A stretch of DNA of 64,000 nucleotides from Stenotrophomonas oahuensis (GCF_031834595.1 NZ_CP115541.1:1426001-1490000), one strand, 5' to 3'. Counted from the stretch's first letter, positions 52,034-60,792 are shown. Made by a program: numbers and translations. The notes: a model not told the origin generated them from the letters alone.

Positions 52034-54805
52034 TCAATGCGCCTCGTCCCAGTTATCGCCGACCCCCGCATCCACCACCAGAGGCACCCGCAACTGCGCC
52101 GCAGACGACATCAGTTCCACCACCTGCGAACGCAAGGTTTCCAGAAACTCGCTTTCGGTTTCGAATACCAGTTCGTCGTGCACCTGCAGAATCATCCGCG
52201 CACGCCCGCCCTGCCCGGCCAGCCAGTCGTCCACCTTCACCATGGCCCGCTTGATGATGTCCGCGGCAGTGCCCTGCATCGGCGCGTTGATCGCGGCGCG
52301 CTCGGCCCCGGCCCGCAGGCCCTGGTTGCGGGCGTGAATGTCGTTCAGATACAGCCGGCGCCCTTCCAGAGTTTCCACATAGCCCTGGTCGCGGGCCTGC
52401 TGGCGCATGCGCTCCATGAAGTCACGCACGCCCGGATAGCGTCTGAAGTACAGCGCCACATAATCCTGGGCCTGGCCGCGGTCGATGCCGAGGTTCTTGG
52501 CCAGGCCGAACGCGCTCATGCCGTACATCAGGCCGAAGTTGATCGCCTTGGCGGCGCGGCGCTCGTTCGGGGTGACCTCGTCCAGCGCGCGGCTGAACAC
52601 CTCGGCCGCGGTGGCCCGGTGCACGTCCACGCCCTGCTCGAAGGCCCGCACCAGGCCGGGGTCTTCAGACAGGTGGGCCATGATCCGCAGCTCGATCTGC
52701 GAATAGTCGCAGGCCAGCAGCTTGTGCCCCGGCGGGGCCACGAAGGCGCGGCGGATGCGACGGCCGTCGTCGGTGCGGATCGGGATGTTCTGCAGGTTCG
52801 GGTCGGACGAGGACAGCCGGCCGGTGGCCGCGCCGGCCTGGTGGTAGCTGGTATGGACCCGGCCGGTGACCGGATTGACCATCTCCGGCAACTTGTCGGT
52901 GTAGGTGCTGCGCAGCTTGGCCAGGCCCCGGTACTCCAGGATCACCCGCGGCAGCTCGTGCTGGTCGGCAATCGCCTCCAGCGCTTCTTCATTGGTGCTG
53001 GGCTGGCCCTTGGGGGTCTTCACCAGCGCCGGCAGCTTCAGCTCGTCGAACAGCACCGCCTGCAGCTGCTTGGGCGAGTCCAGGCTGAAGGTGTGCCCGG
53101 CCAGCTCGGTGGCCTTCTGCTGGGCAGCCAGCATGCGCGCGCCCAGGTCCTGGCTCTGCCGGCGCAGCTCGGCTGCGTCGATGTACACGCCGTTGGCCTC
53201 GATCCGGGCCAGCACCGGCACCAGCGGCATCTCGATGTTGCGGTACACGTTGTCCAGCGCCGGCACGGCCAGCAGCTGCGGGCCCAGCACGCGGTGCAGA
53301 CGCAGGGTGATGTCGGCGTCTTCGGCGGCGTAGCGGGCGGCTTCGTCCAGCCCGACCTGCGAGAACGGAATCTGCTTGGCTCCCTTGCCGGCCACGTCCT
53401 CGAACTTGATTGTGTTGTAGCCGAGGTAGCGCATCGCCAGCGAGTCCATGTCGTGGCGGGTGGCGGTGGAGTTGAGCACGAAGCTCTCAAGCATGGTGTC
53501 GTCGTGGTACCCCTGCACGTTCACGCCGTGCCGGCGAAGCACATGCAGGTCGTACTTGCCGTGCTGGCCGAGCTTCTTCTTCGCCGGGTTCTCCAGCACC
53601 GGGCGGAGTGCGTCCAGCACCTGCTGCATGGGCAGCTGGGACGGCGCGCCGGGGTAGTTGTGGCCGACCGGAATATAGGCCGCCTTGCCCGGCTCCACGG
53701 CGACGCTGATGCCGACCAGGTTGGCCTGCATCGCGTCCAGGGCGTCAGTCTCGGTATCGAAGGCAATCAGCTCGGCGGCGTCCAGCCGGGCCACCCAGGC
53801 CTGCAGCTGTTCGGTGGTCAGCACGGTCTCGTACTCGCCCGGCGCGGCCAGTGACGGGTCCAACGCGGCCGGGGCGCTGTCATCGCTGCTGCGGGCAAAG
53901 CCGGCGGCGGTGCCGCGCAGGCTCACCGGGGCGTCGCTGGCAGCGGCCGGAGCCGGTGCGGCTCCGCCCAGCTCCTTCAGCGCCTGGGTAAAGCCATAGC
54001 GCAGGTACAGCTCGCTCAACACCGGCACATCCGGCTCGCGCAGGCCCAGCTGCTGCGGGCCGGCATCCAGCTCCACGTTGGTGCGGATGGTGACCAGCTC
54101 GCGATTGAGCGGCAGGCGCTCCAGCGCGGCGCGCAGGTTCTCGCCGATCTTGCCCTTCATGGTCGGCGCGGCAGCCATCACCCCATCCAGGGTCTGGTAC
54201 TCGGCCAGCCACTTGGCGGCGGTCTTGGGCCCGCACTTCTCAACCCCGGGCACGTTGTCCACGGTGTCGCCCATCAGCGCCAGCAGGTCGACGATCTGGT
54301 CGGCGCGCACGCCGAACTTGTCCATCACTGTCGCATCCGAGTCCATCCGGCTGCCGGTCATGGTGTTGACCAGCTCGATGCCGGGACGGACCAGCTGGGC
54401 GAAGTCCTTGTCACCGGTGGAGATGGTCACCTGCAGGCCCTGCTGCTGGCCCTGCAGGGCCAGGGTGCCGATGACATCGTCGGCTTCCACGCCGGGCACG
54501 CGCAGGATGGTCAGGCCCAGCGCCTCGACGATGCGGCACATCGGCTCGACCTGCGGGCGCAGGTCGTCGGGCATCGGCGGGCGGTTGGCCTTGTAGTCGG
54601 CATACAGGTCGTCGCGGAAGGTCTTGCCGGGCGCATCGACCACGAACGCCACGTATTCAGGGCGTTCCTTCAGGGTGGCACGCAGCATGTTGACCACGCC
54701 GAACAGAGCGCCGGTGGGCTCACCGGCAGCATTGGACAGCGGCGGAAGCGCATGGAACGCGCGATACAGGTAACTGGACCCGTCAATCAGGACTAATCTG
54801 CTCAT
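52034..54805 (-). CDS. polA: DNA polymerase I
   Basis: 923 residues with all three domains: 5'-3' exonuclease/FEN (1-about 290; VEADDVIGTLA), 3'-5' proofreading exonuclease (about 330-510; FDTETDAL keeps the Asp-Glu metal ligands, so proofreading should be active), and polymerase (about 540-923; motif A CDYSQIELRI, motif B RRAAKAINFGLMYG, motif C VHDELVFE). Roles in Okazaki fragment processing and excision repair. The gene is divergent from the 54902 lipoprotein and followed by the sX13-like RNA. Confidence 0.97.
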   Translation of the reverse strand: MSRLVLIDGSSYLYRAFHALPPLSNAAGEPTGALFGVVNMLRATLKERPEYVAFVVDAPGKTFRDDLYADYKANRPPMPDDLRPQVEPMCRIVEALGLTILRVPGVEADDVIGTLALQGQQQGLQVTISTGDKDFAQLVRPGIELVNTMTGSRMDSDATVMDKFGVRADQIVDLLALMGDTVDNVPGVEKCGPKTAAKWLAEYQTLDGVMAAAPTMKGKIGENLRAALERLPLNRELVTIRTNVELDAGPQQLGLREPDVPVLSELYLRYGFTQALKELGGAAPAPAAASDAPVSLRGTAAGFARSSDDSAPAALDPSLAAPGEYETVLTTEQLQAWVARLDAAELIAFDTETDALDAMQANLVGISVAVEPGKAAYIPVGHNYPGAPSQLPMQQVLDALRPVLENPAKKKLGQHGKYDLHVLRRHGVNVQGYHDDTMLESFVLNSTATRHDMDSLAMRYLGYNTIKFEDVAGKGAKQIPFSQVGLDEAARYAAEDADITLRLHRVLGPQLLAVPALDNVYRNIEMPLVPVLARIEANGVYIDAAELRRQSQDLGARMLAAQQKATELAGHTFSLDSPKQLQAVLFDELKLPALVKTPKGQPSTNEEALEAIADQHELPRVILEYRGLAKLRSTYTDKLPEMVNPVTGRVHTSYHQAGAATGRLSSSDPNLQNIPIRTDDGRRIRRAFVAPPGHKLLACDYSQIELRIMAHLSEDPGLVRAFEQGVDVHRATAAEVFSRALDEVTPNERRAAKAINFGLMYGMSAFGLAKNLGIDRGQAQDYVALYFRRYPGVRDFMERMRQQARDQGYVETLEGRRLYLNDIHARNQGLRAGAERAAINAPMQGTAADIIKRAMVKVDDWLAGQGGRARMILQVHDELVFETESEFLETLRSQVVELMSSAAQLRVPLVVDAGVGDNWDEAH

Positions 54806-54901
54806 GCGACGATTCTACGCACCCGGCCGGTGACATTCGCGGCACCGGCGTCACAAGGCATGGGGCATAATCAGGACTCCCCGCCTCTGGAGCCTGTGCC
54901 G

Positions 54902-55186
54902 ATGAAGATCCTGCTGCTGGCCGCCGTGCTTGCGCTGGCTGGATGTGCCTCCACCGGCGGTGCCGGAATGCCCCCGGTTGATGTCAGTGGCGCGGATGTC
55001 TCCAAGCGCAGCCTGGACAACGGTGACACCATCGAAGAGTACCGGGTCAGCGGCCAGCTGCGCATGGTCAAGGTCACCCCCGCGCGCGGCGCACCGTATT
55101 ACATGTACGACGGCAATGGCGACGGCAAGCTGGACAGCAACCGCGACGGCGTATCGCCGGTGTACTGGAAGCTCTACAGCTGGTAA
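54902..55186 (+). CDS. DUF2782 small lipoprotein
   Basis: 94 residues with lipoprotein signal LLLAAVLALAGC (Cys16) and a compact domain 'GDTIEEYRVSGQLRMVKVTP...YYMYDGNGDG' typical of DUF2782. GGAG is 9 nt upstream of the start. Surface or periplasmic; function unknown. Divergent from polA. Confidence 0.85.
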   Translation: MKILLLAAVLALAGCASTGGAGMPPVDVSGADVSKRSLDNGDTIEEYRVSGQLRMVKVTPARGAPYYMYDGNGDGKLDSNRDGVSPVYWKLYSW

Positions 55187-55204
55187 GGCGGCGCGCAGTA
55201 CGTA

Positions 55205-55444
55205 ATGACTACCTCTGAACGACGCAAGCCGCTTGACCCTGCCCTTCTGCGCGAAGGCCTGACCCCGGAACAGCTCAAGTCAGTGGAAACACTGGAGCAT
55301 TTCGGCTGGTCGCTGCGCTTCGTGCGCCGGCCGCTGTTCCGCGACCCGATTCCGGTGCTGTATGACAGCACCGGCAGCAAGTACGTGGTGTTGAACGCCG
55401 ACGGCACGCTGGACGAGTCGCAGACGTTGAAGATCCGACCGTAA
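55205..55444 (+). CDS. Conserved small hypothetical protein
   Basis: 79 residues, soluble. It begins 18 nt after the DUF2782 gene and is probably cotranscribed. Sequence pieces: 'GLTPEQLKSVETLEHFGW' and 'PLFRDPIPVLYDSTGSKYVVLNADG'. Codon use is like its neighbours. I do not recognise a family. Confidence 0.7.
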   Translation: MTTSERRKPLDPALLREGLTPEQLKSVETLEHFGWSLRFVRRPLFRDPIPVLYDSTGSKYVVLNADGTLDESQTLKIRP

Positions 55445-55449
55445 CGCGG

Positions 55450-55896
55450 TTACCGGATCACCAACACCGGAATCGTGCTGCGCGCCAGCACCTCGGCGGT
55501 CTGGCTGCCCAGCAGCACCCGGGTCACGCCGCGGCGGCCGTGCGAGGTCATCACGATCAGGTCGCTGCTGCGCTCGGTGGCGGTATCAATGATGCCGTCG
55601 GCCGCATACTTGTCGAGTACGTGCACGGTGTTGACGGCCAGCCCCTGCGCGGTGGCGGTCGCCTTGGCGGGGTCCAGGATCTCCTGCGCGCTCTTTTCAC
55701 GGTCGGCCTTGTACTCCGGGCTGTTCATGTAGCCCACGCTCCAGCCCATGGCGTCGTACATGCCCACCGCCCACGGCTCGGATACGGTCACGATATCCAC
55801 TTCGGCACCCAGGTCCTTGGCCAGTTCCAGGCCCTTGTCCAGGCCTTTGGCCGCCAGTTCCGAACCGTCGGTGGCAATAAGAATGCGCTTGTACAT
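55450..55896 (-). CDS. Universal stress protein (UspA family)
   Basis: 148 residues: N-terminal RILIATDGSELAAKGLDKGLE and the ATP-binding GRRGVTRVLLGSQTAEVLARSTIPVLV (G-2x-G-9x-G-S/T) near the C-terminus, so it is of the nucleotide-binding type. The start at 55896 has GGAG 8 nt upstream. An FNR/Anr-like site lies 61-74 nt upstream of the start, suggesting oxygen-limited expression. Confidence 0.9.
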   Translation of the reverse strand: MYKRILIATDGSELAAKGLDKGLELAKDLGAEVDIVTVSEPWAVGMYDAMGWSVGYMNSPEYKADREKSAQEILDPAKATATAQGLAVNTVHVLDKYAADGIIDTATERSSDLIVMTSHGRRGVTRVLLGSQTAEVLARSTIPVLVIR

Positions 55897-55956
55897 GGCG
55901 GGCTCCGTGCAATGAGGTGGGGACCACCATTGCACACCCGGTGTGCAGGGACCGCC

Positions 55957-55970
55957 TTGAGCCGGATCAA
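55957..55970 (-). promoter_or_regulatory. Candidate FNR/Anr box upstream of the universal stress gene
   Basis: On the minus strand TTGAT-CCGG-CTCAA, nine of ten matches to TTGAT-N4-ATCAA. A separate palindrome TGCACAC-CCG-GTGTGCA lies at 55931-55947, between this site and the start codon. Confidence 0.5.
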
Positions 55971-55987
55971 TTGGCTGGCCCGGACCC

Positions 55988-56242
55988 TCAACGCCGGTGC
56001 AGGCCGCGTCGGTTTGTGACCGCCATCACCACCAGGGTGGTGGCGGCCGACGTGGCCCAGAACGACCAGCCCAGCGCCATCGGTGCGCCGGGCACGCAGC
56101 GCAGACCCACCAGGTCCACGCTGCCGCCGCTGCCCAGGCAGCTGGCCACGTGTTCGAACAGGGCCAGTACCGGTGCTGCCCAGCCCGCCGACAGCGTCAG
56201 CGCGACCAGCACAGCCAGCAGATACGGAATTCCCTTGTTCAT
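55988..56242 (-). CDS. Small inner-membrane protein
   Basis: 84 residues with two hydrophobic segments (about 6-28 and 57-76) and two Cys in the loop (ASCLGSGGSVDLVGLRC). The ATG at 56242 has GGGAG 8 nt upstream; the in-frame GTG two codons earlier is less likely. No family recognised. Confidence 0.65.
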   Translation of the reverse strand: MNKGIPYLLAVLVALTLSAGWAAPVLALFEHVASCLGSGGSVDLVGLRCVPGAPMALGWSFWATSAATTLVVMAVTNRRGLHRR

Positions 56243-56370
56243 ATGCACGCTCCCAGCGGACAGCGTCCGACTCTGGGCGCGCGGCCAGGGGGGTTCAAGC
56301 GGGATGCGACGAAGCGGGGGTTTTAGGGGATGAGTTCAGGGAACCGCGTGCCGGGCGGTTTCCCGCCCGG

Positions 56371-57387
56371 CTACCCGTGGACCTCGACGCGCCAACCGGC
56401 GTCGGCCTGTTCCCATTCAAATTCCACCGGCAGGAATTTTTCGATCAAGCGGGCGTTGCTGGTCAGATGGTCGCTGATGACATGCGTGGTGAAGGCACCA
56501 CCGCCGGCCAGCGCCATCGGCAGCAACAGCTGGTCGCTCAGGTGCTCGCCCACGCAGGCACCGCCGTCCAGGTACTGCTGCACCTCATCGGCCAGGCGTG
56601 CTCCGACCTGCTCGGCACTGATGCCGCGCTCGCCATGGCCGGTGAACACTTCCACCTGCGCGCCATGACGCACGCGCACCTGCGCCACATTGCCCGGGCC
56701 GATGGCCGGGCGCAGCGACTGCACGTGGCGCGGGTGCGCATCCACGCCCAGGCGGTCGGCCAGTACCTGCAGCTCGCGCAGGCCGATGCTGCCGGACAGG
56801 CCCGACATCAGCACGCCCGCCTCCACGCTCAACGGCATGCCACGGGTTTCCAGCGCGCACGGCTGCAGCGCAGCACAGGGCTTCACCTGCACCTCGAAGC
56901 GGCCACCGCCGGCCGGGTAGAACCCATGCTGCTGCAGCGCGAACGTGGTCTGCACGCCCATCTGCGCCAGCGCCGGCAGGTAGCTTTCGGCAATGAAGTC
57001 CGCGCTGGGGGCCAGCGGGTTGTGGGTGCCCCCTTCCAGTTGCAGCGTGGACGGCAGCGTCGCCTGCCACAACGCCGGCAGCACGGTCTGCAGCACAAGC
57101 GTCGCCGAACCGGCACTGCCGGTGGCGAAGTGGTAGTCGCCGCCACGCACTGTGCCGGGCTCGAAGCGCAGTCCGGTCGCCCCGAGCGCGGCACCGTGCA
57201 CCTGTGCCTGGCCGACGCTGGCTGCCGCATTCACTGCGGTCAGATGCTGGCGCATCAGCCCCGGGCGACGACGGCGGCCGCGGATGTTGCTCATGCTGAA
57301 GCCAATGCCAGTGCACAGACTCAAGGTCAGCGCCGAGCGCAACAGCTGGCCGCCGCCCTCGGTGCCGTCCAGTTCAATCATCTCCAT
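56371..57387 (-). CDS. rtcA: RNA 3'-terminal phosphate cyclase
   Basis: 338 residues, matching RtcA: 'DGTEGGGQLLRSALTLS' at about 7-23, 'GSAGSATLVLQTVLPAL', 'FYPAGGGRFEV', and the nucleophilic His282 in HLSDQLL. It uses ATP to turn RNA 3'-phosphates into 2',3'-cyclic phosphates, which RtcB can join. AGGAGG lies 10 nt before the start. Last gene of the rsr-yrl-rtcB-rtcA unit, 60 nt after rtcB. Confidence 0.95.
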   Translation of the reverse strand: MEMIELDGTEGGGQLLRSALTLSLCTGIGFSMSNIRGRRRRPGLMRQHLTAVNAAASVGQAQVHGAALGATGLRFEPGTVRGGDYHFATGSAGSATLVLQTVLPALWQATLPSTLQLEGGTHNPLAPSADFIAESYLPALAQMGVQTTFALQQHGFYPAGGGRFEVQVKPCAALQPCALETRGMPLSVEAGVLMSGLSGSIGLRELQVLADRLGVDAHPRHVQSLRPAIGPGNVAQVRVRHGAQVEVFTGHGERGISAEQVGARLADEVQQYLDGGACVGEHLSDQLLLPMALAGGGAFTTHVISDHLTSNARLIEKFLPVEFEWEQADAGWRVEVHG

Positions 57388-57447
57388 GTCGTTGTTCCTC
57401 CTGCCTGTTGCCGTGCGCGGCGCAGTTTACGCAGCGCACGTGTTGCT

Positions 57448-58677
57448 TCATCCCTTCACACACACCACCTGACGCAGCGTGTGCACGATTTCCACCAGGT
57501 CGCGCTGGGCCTCCATCACCGCTTCAATCGGCTTATAGGCGGCCGGCGACTCGTCCACCACCTCCGCGTCCTTGCGGCATTCCACGTGCGCGGTGGCCTT
57601 GGCGTGCTCGTCGACCGTGATCAACTTGCGCGCCTGGGTTCGACTCATCACACGCCCTGCGCCGTGGCTGCAGCTGTTGAAGCTGTCGGCATTGCCTAGG
57701 CCTCGCACGATGAAGCTCTTGGCCCCCATGCTGCCCGGAATGATGCCCAGCTCGCCCTTGCGTGCGCTCACCGCGCCCTTTCGGGTCACGAACACGTCCT
57801 TGCCGAAGTGGTGCTCACGGCTGACGTAGTTGTGGTGGCAGTTCACCGCCTCGGCCGCGGCCTCGAACGGCTTGCTGATCACCTTGCGTGCAGCCTCGAC
57901 CACGTGGCGCATCATGATCTCGCGGTTGAGGCGGGCGTAGCGCTGTGCCCAGTCCACCGCGAACACATAGTCGCCGTAGTGCTCGCTGCCTTCCGGCAGG
58001 TAGGCAAGATCCTGGTCCGGCAGGTTGATCATCCAGCGACGCATGTCCTGCTTGGCCAGCTCGATGAAGTGGTTGCCGATGGCGTTACCCACCCCGCGCG
58101 AGCCGGAGTGCAGCATGAACCACACGCGGTCCTCCTGGTCCAGGCACACTTCGACGAAGTGGTTGCCGGTACCCAGGGTGCCCAGGTGCTTGAGGTTGTT
58201 GGTGTTCTTCAGGCGCGGGTGACGCTGGCAGATCAGCTCGAAGTCGGCCACCAGCTGCGACCAGCCTTCAATTGCCAGCTCCGGCGGGGCGTTCCACGCG
58301 CCCTTGTCACGCGGTCCGACGGTACGGCCATGCGGCACCGCGCGCTCGATCGCGCTGCGCAGCTCGGCCAGGTTGTCGGGCAGGTCGCTGGCGACCAGGG
58401 TGGTGCGCGCGGCGATCATGCCGCAGCCGATATCCACGCCCACTGCCGCCGGCACGATCGCGCCGATGGTCGGCACCACCGAGCCCACCGTGGCCCCCTT
58501 GCCCAGGTGCACGTCGGGCATCACCGCGATCCAGCGATGGATGAAGGGCAGCTTGGCAATGTTCTGCAGCTGTTCGCGCACGGCGTCTTCCAGCGGCACG
58601 CCGCGGGTCCAGAGCTTGATCGGCGCAGCGCCCGGCTGCTGGATGACGTCGTAGTTGTTGGTGTGGGTGTTGCACAT
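57448..58677 (-). CDS. rtcB: RNA-splicing/repair ligase RtcB
   Basis: 409 residues. Mn2+ and GMP-binding landmarks: DVHLGKGATVG, GVDIGCGM, GTLGTGNHFVEV, HSGSRGVG, NCHHNYVSREHH and the guanylylated His338 in SCSHGAGR. It joins 2',3'-cyclic phosphate or 3'-phosphate ends to 5'-OH ends with GTP. The start at 58677 (MCNTHTNNYD) has AAGGA 9 nt upstream, so the Y RNA terminator at 58703-58708 lies just before the leader. Confidence 0.96.
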   Translation of the reverse strand: MCNTHTNNYDVIQQPGAAPIKLWTRGVPLEDAVREQLQNIAKLPFIHRWIAVMPDVHLGKGATVGSVVPTIGAIVPAAVGVDIGCGMIAARTTLVASDLPDNLAELRSAIERAVPHGRTVGPRDKGAWNAPPELAIEGWSQLVADFELICQRHPRLKNTNNLKHLGTLGTGNHFVEVCLDQEDRVWFMLHSGSRGVGNAIGNHFIELAKQDMRRWMINLPDQDLAYLPEGSEHYGDYVFAVDWAQRYARLNREIMMRHVVEAARKVISKPFEAAAEAVNCHHNYVSREHHFGKDVFVTRKGAVSARKGELGIIPGSMGAKSFIVRGLGNADSFNSCSHGAGRVMSRTQARKLITVDEHAKATAHVECRKDAEVVDESPAAYKPIEAVMEAQRDLVEIVHTLRQVVCVKG

Positions 58678-58702
58678 GGCGTGTTTCCTTCTGCCAGAAA
58701 TC

Positions 58703-58826
58703 AAAAAAGGTGCGGTGACAAGGGAGGTGGAACGTACGTCCGCTCATGCCGACGCAGACAACCGGGATTTGAACCCGACCCCGAAGGGCTCTACGAAAGA
58801 TGTAGTTCCACCGGCATTCGCCGCAA
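58703..58826 (-). ncRNA. yrl: Y RNA-like RNA, second copy (tRNA-like module without D-arm)
   Basis: About 122 nt between the first Y RNA and rtcB. Ends pair: GGTGGAAC with GTTCCACC (8 bp) and GCGG with CCGC, enclosing the Ro-binding internal loop formed by CGAATGCC on the 5' side and CCCTTGTC on the 3' side. Inside are a CTAC/GTAG hairpin, a CCC-TTC-GGG hairpin, a T-arm CGGG-TTCAAAT-CCCG (58763-58777) and an acceptor-like hairpin GTCTGC/GCGGAC (58738-58759). No D-arm-like GCTC/GAGC element follows. It ends in GCACC plus six T. Confidence 0.75.
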
Positions 58827-58829
58827 AAC

Positions 58830-58977
58830 AAAAAAGGTGCCGGAGATGCGACAAGGGTGAGGGAACATTCCTGCTCTAACCACTGAGCTACCGTCGTGCT
58901 GCCACGACGAGCGGGAGTCGAACCCGCGACACGGAGCGTAATAGGCTGTAGTTCCCCCGGCATTCGCACTGCCGACG
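58830..58977 (-). ncRNA. yrl: Y RNA-like RNA, first copy with circularly permuted tRNA-like module
   Basis: About 148 nt between rsr and the second copy. Terminal stem: GGGAAC/GTTCCC and GTGCGA/TCGCAT around an internal loop with CGAATGCC (5') and CCCTTGTC (3'), the conserved Ro-binding pattern of Y RNAs. The module runs T-arm GCGGG-TTCGACT-CCCGC (58911-58927), then acceptor-like stem CGTCGTG/CACGACG closed by GCAG (58892-58909), then D-arm GCTC-AGTGGTTA-GAGC (58873-58888): tRNA elements in permuted order, with the Y stem where the anticodon arm would be, as in Salmonella YrlA. It ends in GGCACC plus six T (58835-58830). Confidence 0.8.
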
Positions 58978-59001
58978 TTGAAGCTGAAATTTCTGGGCCT
59001 T

Positions 59002-59029
59002 GCCCGGCTGGCCCCATTGCCAGCCGGGC
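59002..59029 (-). terminator. Strong hairpin between rsr and the Y RNAs
   Basis: GCCCGGCTGGC / GCCAGCCGGGC, a perfect 11-bp stem with a 6-nt loop, 26 nt after the rsr stop. No T-tract. It may protect the rsr 3' end or partly end the transcript. Confidence 0.55.
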
Positions 59030-59054
59030 GTTCCCGTGGCGACGTCCTGTCGCC

Positions 59055-60602
59055 TTACAAAGCCAGGTCCTGGATGCGCTGCACCCAGCCTGCCCCGTCA
59101 TCCGATCCGCTGGCGACCTGCCCGAGCAGGTCGAACACCGCATCGCTGAAGCCGCCGATGTGCAGCACGTCCTCGCGCTGCACGGTCTGGCTGCTGGTGT
59201 ACGGCTGCAGGTCGATACACACCAGCCGTGCCTGCGGGCAACGCTGCTTCAGCGTCTCCCACTCGCGCATCGTGGCGGTACCGTTACCACCGCAGGTGTC
59301 GCGCCAGCTCTCGTTGTCCGACACCAGCACCAGCAGGTCCACCTGCGCGCGCTTGGCGTTGAGGTACTTCAGCGGCGAACTCACCGCCGTGCCACCGCCG
59401 TTGATCGCCAGCTGGCGCGCCAGGGTCATCACGCTGTCGCGCGGGTTGACCCGGATGGGCCGGACCTCGGTGTCGAACGGCAACACCTGGGCCTGCGGCT
59501 GGCCGCGCAGTACGCAGGCGGCGATCAGCGCGGCCACGTCCACGCAGCGGGCTGCGGTGGTGGCACCCTTGCGGTAGCCGGTCACCGGCGATTGCATCGA
59601 GCCCGACACGTCCACCGCCACCACCACCCGGCCCTGCAGCACCGGTACCGACGCGGTCGCCACTTCCATGGCATCCTGCAACGCCTCCAGAATCGGCAGC
59701 GGCAGCTCGCTGGCGGCGTAGTACGCCGTCATCAGCTGGTACGGCAGCACCCGCGCCCGGCGGATCTGGGCCGGATCCCGCAGTTTGGCGGCGACCGCCT
59801 GCACCATCGCCTCGTCACCGAACACGCCGTGGCGTGCGAAGGTGTTGAGGTTCATGCGCAGCTGCTGCCACGATGCATTGCGGGCCAGCGCCGACCACTG
59901 CGCCACATCCAGCGACAACGTGCTGAAGTACTGGAACGGCAGGTCGGGCGGCGTGCCCACCGGTGCCTGCTTGAAGGCTTCATACGCCTGCAGCAGGGCC
60001 GGCAGCTTGGCGGCCTCATACGGACGGCCGACGATCCACGCATACAGCGCCTCGCGTCCGGCATCGGCCGGCTTCGGGTGCACCATGCGGATCACGTCCG
60101 CCAGCGACGGCTGCTGGCCGATGGCCGCACGCACCAGCGTTTCCGCTGAAGCCTGCTGCACCCACTGCCGCACCAGCCGCTTCGGCAGCGAGCCCAGCGA
60201 GCGCCGACCGACCTGGCCGCTGCGCATGATCTGCACGAACGTGCGCAGCTGGCGGCCGTTGTCGACCACCTTCGGAAAGGCCCGGGAGAAGGCGTCCAGA
60301 TCCCGCAGACTGAGCAGCGCCAGCAGCAGCACCGGCATGTCCTTCATATGCGCCTTCTGGCGTGCATACACCGCAACCCGTGCCACAAAACCCGGCTCGA
60401 CCTGCTCACTCAGCGCCAGCACCTGCTCAAGCTGACTGGTGGCGTCACTGTAGAAGGTGCTGTTGAGGCAGCCGGTGCCAGCAAACAGCGCCAGCGCAGC
60501 ACGCGGGTCGCGGCGATAGGCCAGGCCACCGGCTTCATTGACGGTGGTCGCCGGCGGCAGCACTGCGCTGCGCATCCGTGAGAAGAGGGAAAGGTTGGCC
60601 AT
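59055..60602 (-). CDS. rsr: Rsr, bacterial Ro60 (TROVE-domain RNA-binding protein)
   Basis: 515 residues. Residues about 15-320 form the HEAT-like TROVE ring that binds Y RNA and ends of misfolded RNAs ('NEAGGLAYRRDPRAALALF'; 'HMKDMPVLLLALLSL'). Residues about 325-515 form a von Willebrand factor A domain with an intact MIDAS, DVSGSM at 331-336. In Salmonella and Deinococcus, Rsr works with Y RNA and polynucleotide phosphorylase in RNA decay and maturation. First gene after the sigma54 promoter; the start at 60602 (MANLSLFSRM) is preceded by AAGGA. Confidence 0.93.
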   Translation of the reverse strand: MANLSLFSRMRSAVLPPATTVNEAGGLAYRRDPRAALALFAGTGCLNSTFYSDATSQLEQVLALSEQVEPGFVARVAVYARQKAHMKDMPVLLLALLSLRDLDAFSRAFPKVVDNGRQLRTFVQIMRSGQVGRRSLGSLPKRLVRQWVQQASAETLVRAAIGQQPSLADVIRMVHPKPADAGREALYAWIVGRPYEAAKLPALLQAYEAFKQAPVGTPPDLPFQYFSTLSLDVAQWSALARNASWQQLRMNLNTFARHGVFGDEAMVQAVAAKLRDPAQIRRARVLPYQLMTAYYAASELPLPILEALQDAMEVATASVPVLQGRVVVAVDVSGSMQSPVTGYRKGATTAARCVDVAALIAACVLRGQPQAQVLPFDTEVRPIRVNPRDSVMTLARQLAINGGGTAVSSPLKYLNAKRAQVDLLVLVSDNESWRDTCGGNGTATMREWETLKQRCPQARLVCIDLQPYTSSQTVQREDVLHIGGFSDAVFDLLGQVASGSDDGAGWVQRIQDLAL

Positions 60603-60652
60603 GTGCTTCGTCCTTGGCGGGAACAGCCCGCGTCGTGTCTTGCTGGGAATAG

Positions 60653-60669
60653 AGCAATGGCCGTGCCAA
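60653..60669 (-). promoter_or_regulatory. Sigma54 promoter of the rsr-yrl-rtcBA operon
   Basis: On the minus strand TTGGCACGGCCATTGCT: -24 element TGGCACG and -12 element TTGCT with standard spacing, almost identical to the consensus. It fits the known RtcR dependence of rtcBA. The predicted start of transcription is about 60641, 39 nt before rsr. Confidence 0.9.
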
Positions 60670-60792
60670 CTTTCGCGAATTCAATCTATCTCTATGATTT
60701 TATAGAATTTCCACAGATGTACTGGCCAGAAGCGGGTCTTCTAGACTTGCTTTTGTATATAGTGTTCGCGCCTGATTTATATGGATGTATAC
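60670..60792. promoter_or_regulatory. AT-rich divergent control region of rtcR and the rsr operon
   Basis: Markedly AT-rich against the window average. It holds a TCTAT-GATTTT-ATAGA inverted repeat (about 60697-60713) and TGTATATAG, and ends in ATGTATACAT overlapping the rtcR start. The first fits an upstream activating site for RtcR; the second may be the rtcR promoter or an operator. Exact sites are inferred. Confidence 0.45.

Noticed and set aside
58735..58930. One or two canonical tRNA genes, suggested by T-arm and D-arm sequences
   Set aside because: The order is permuted (T-arm, acceptor, D-arm), there is no anticodon arm or CCA end, and terminal stems carry Y RNA motifs; read as Y RNA modules instead.
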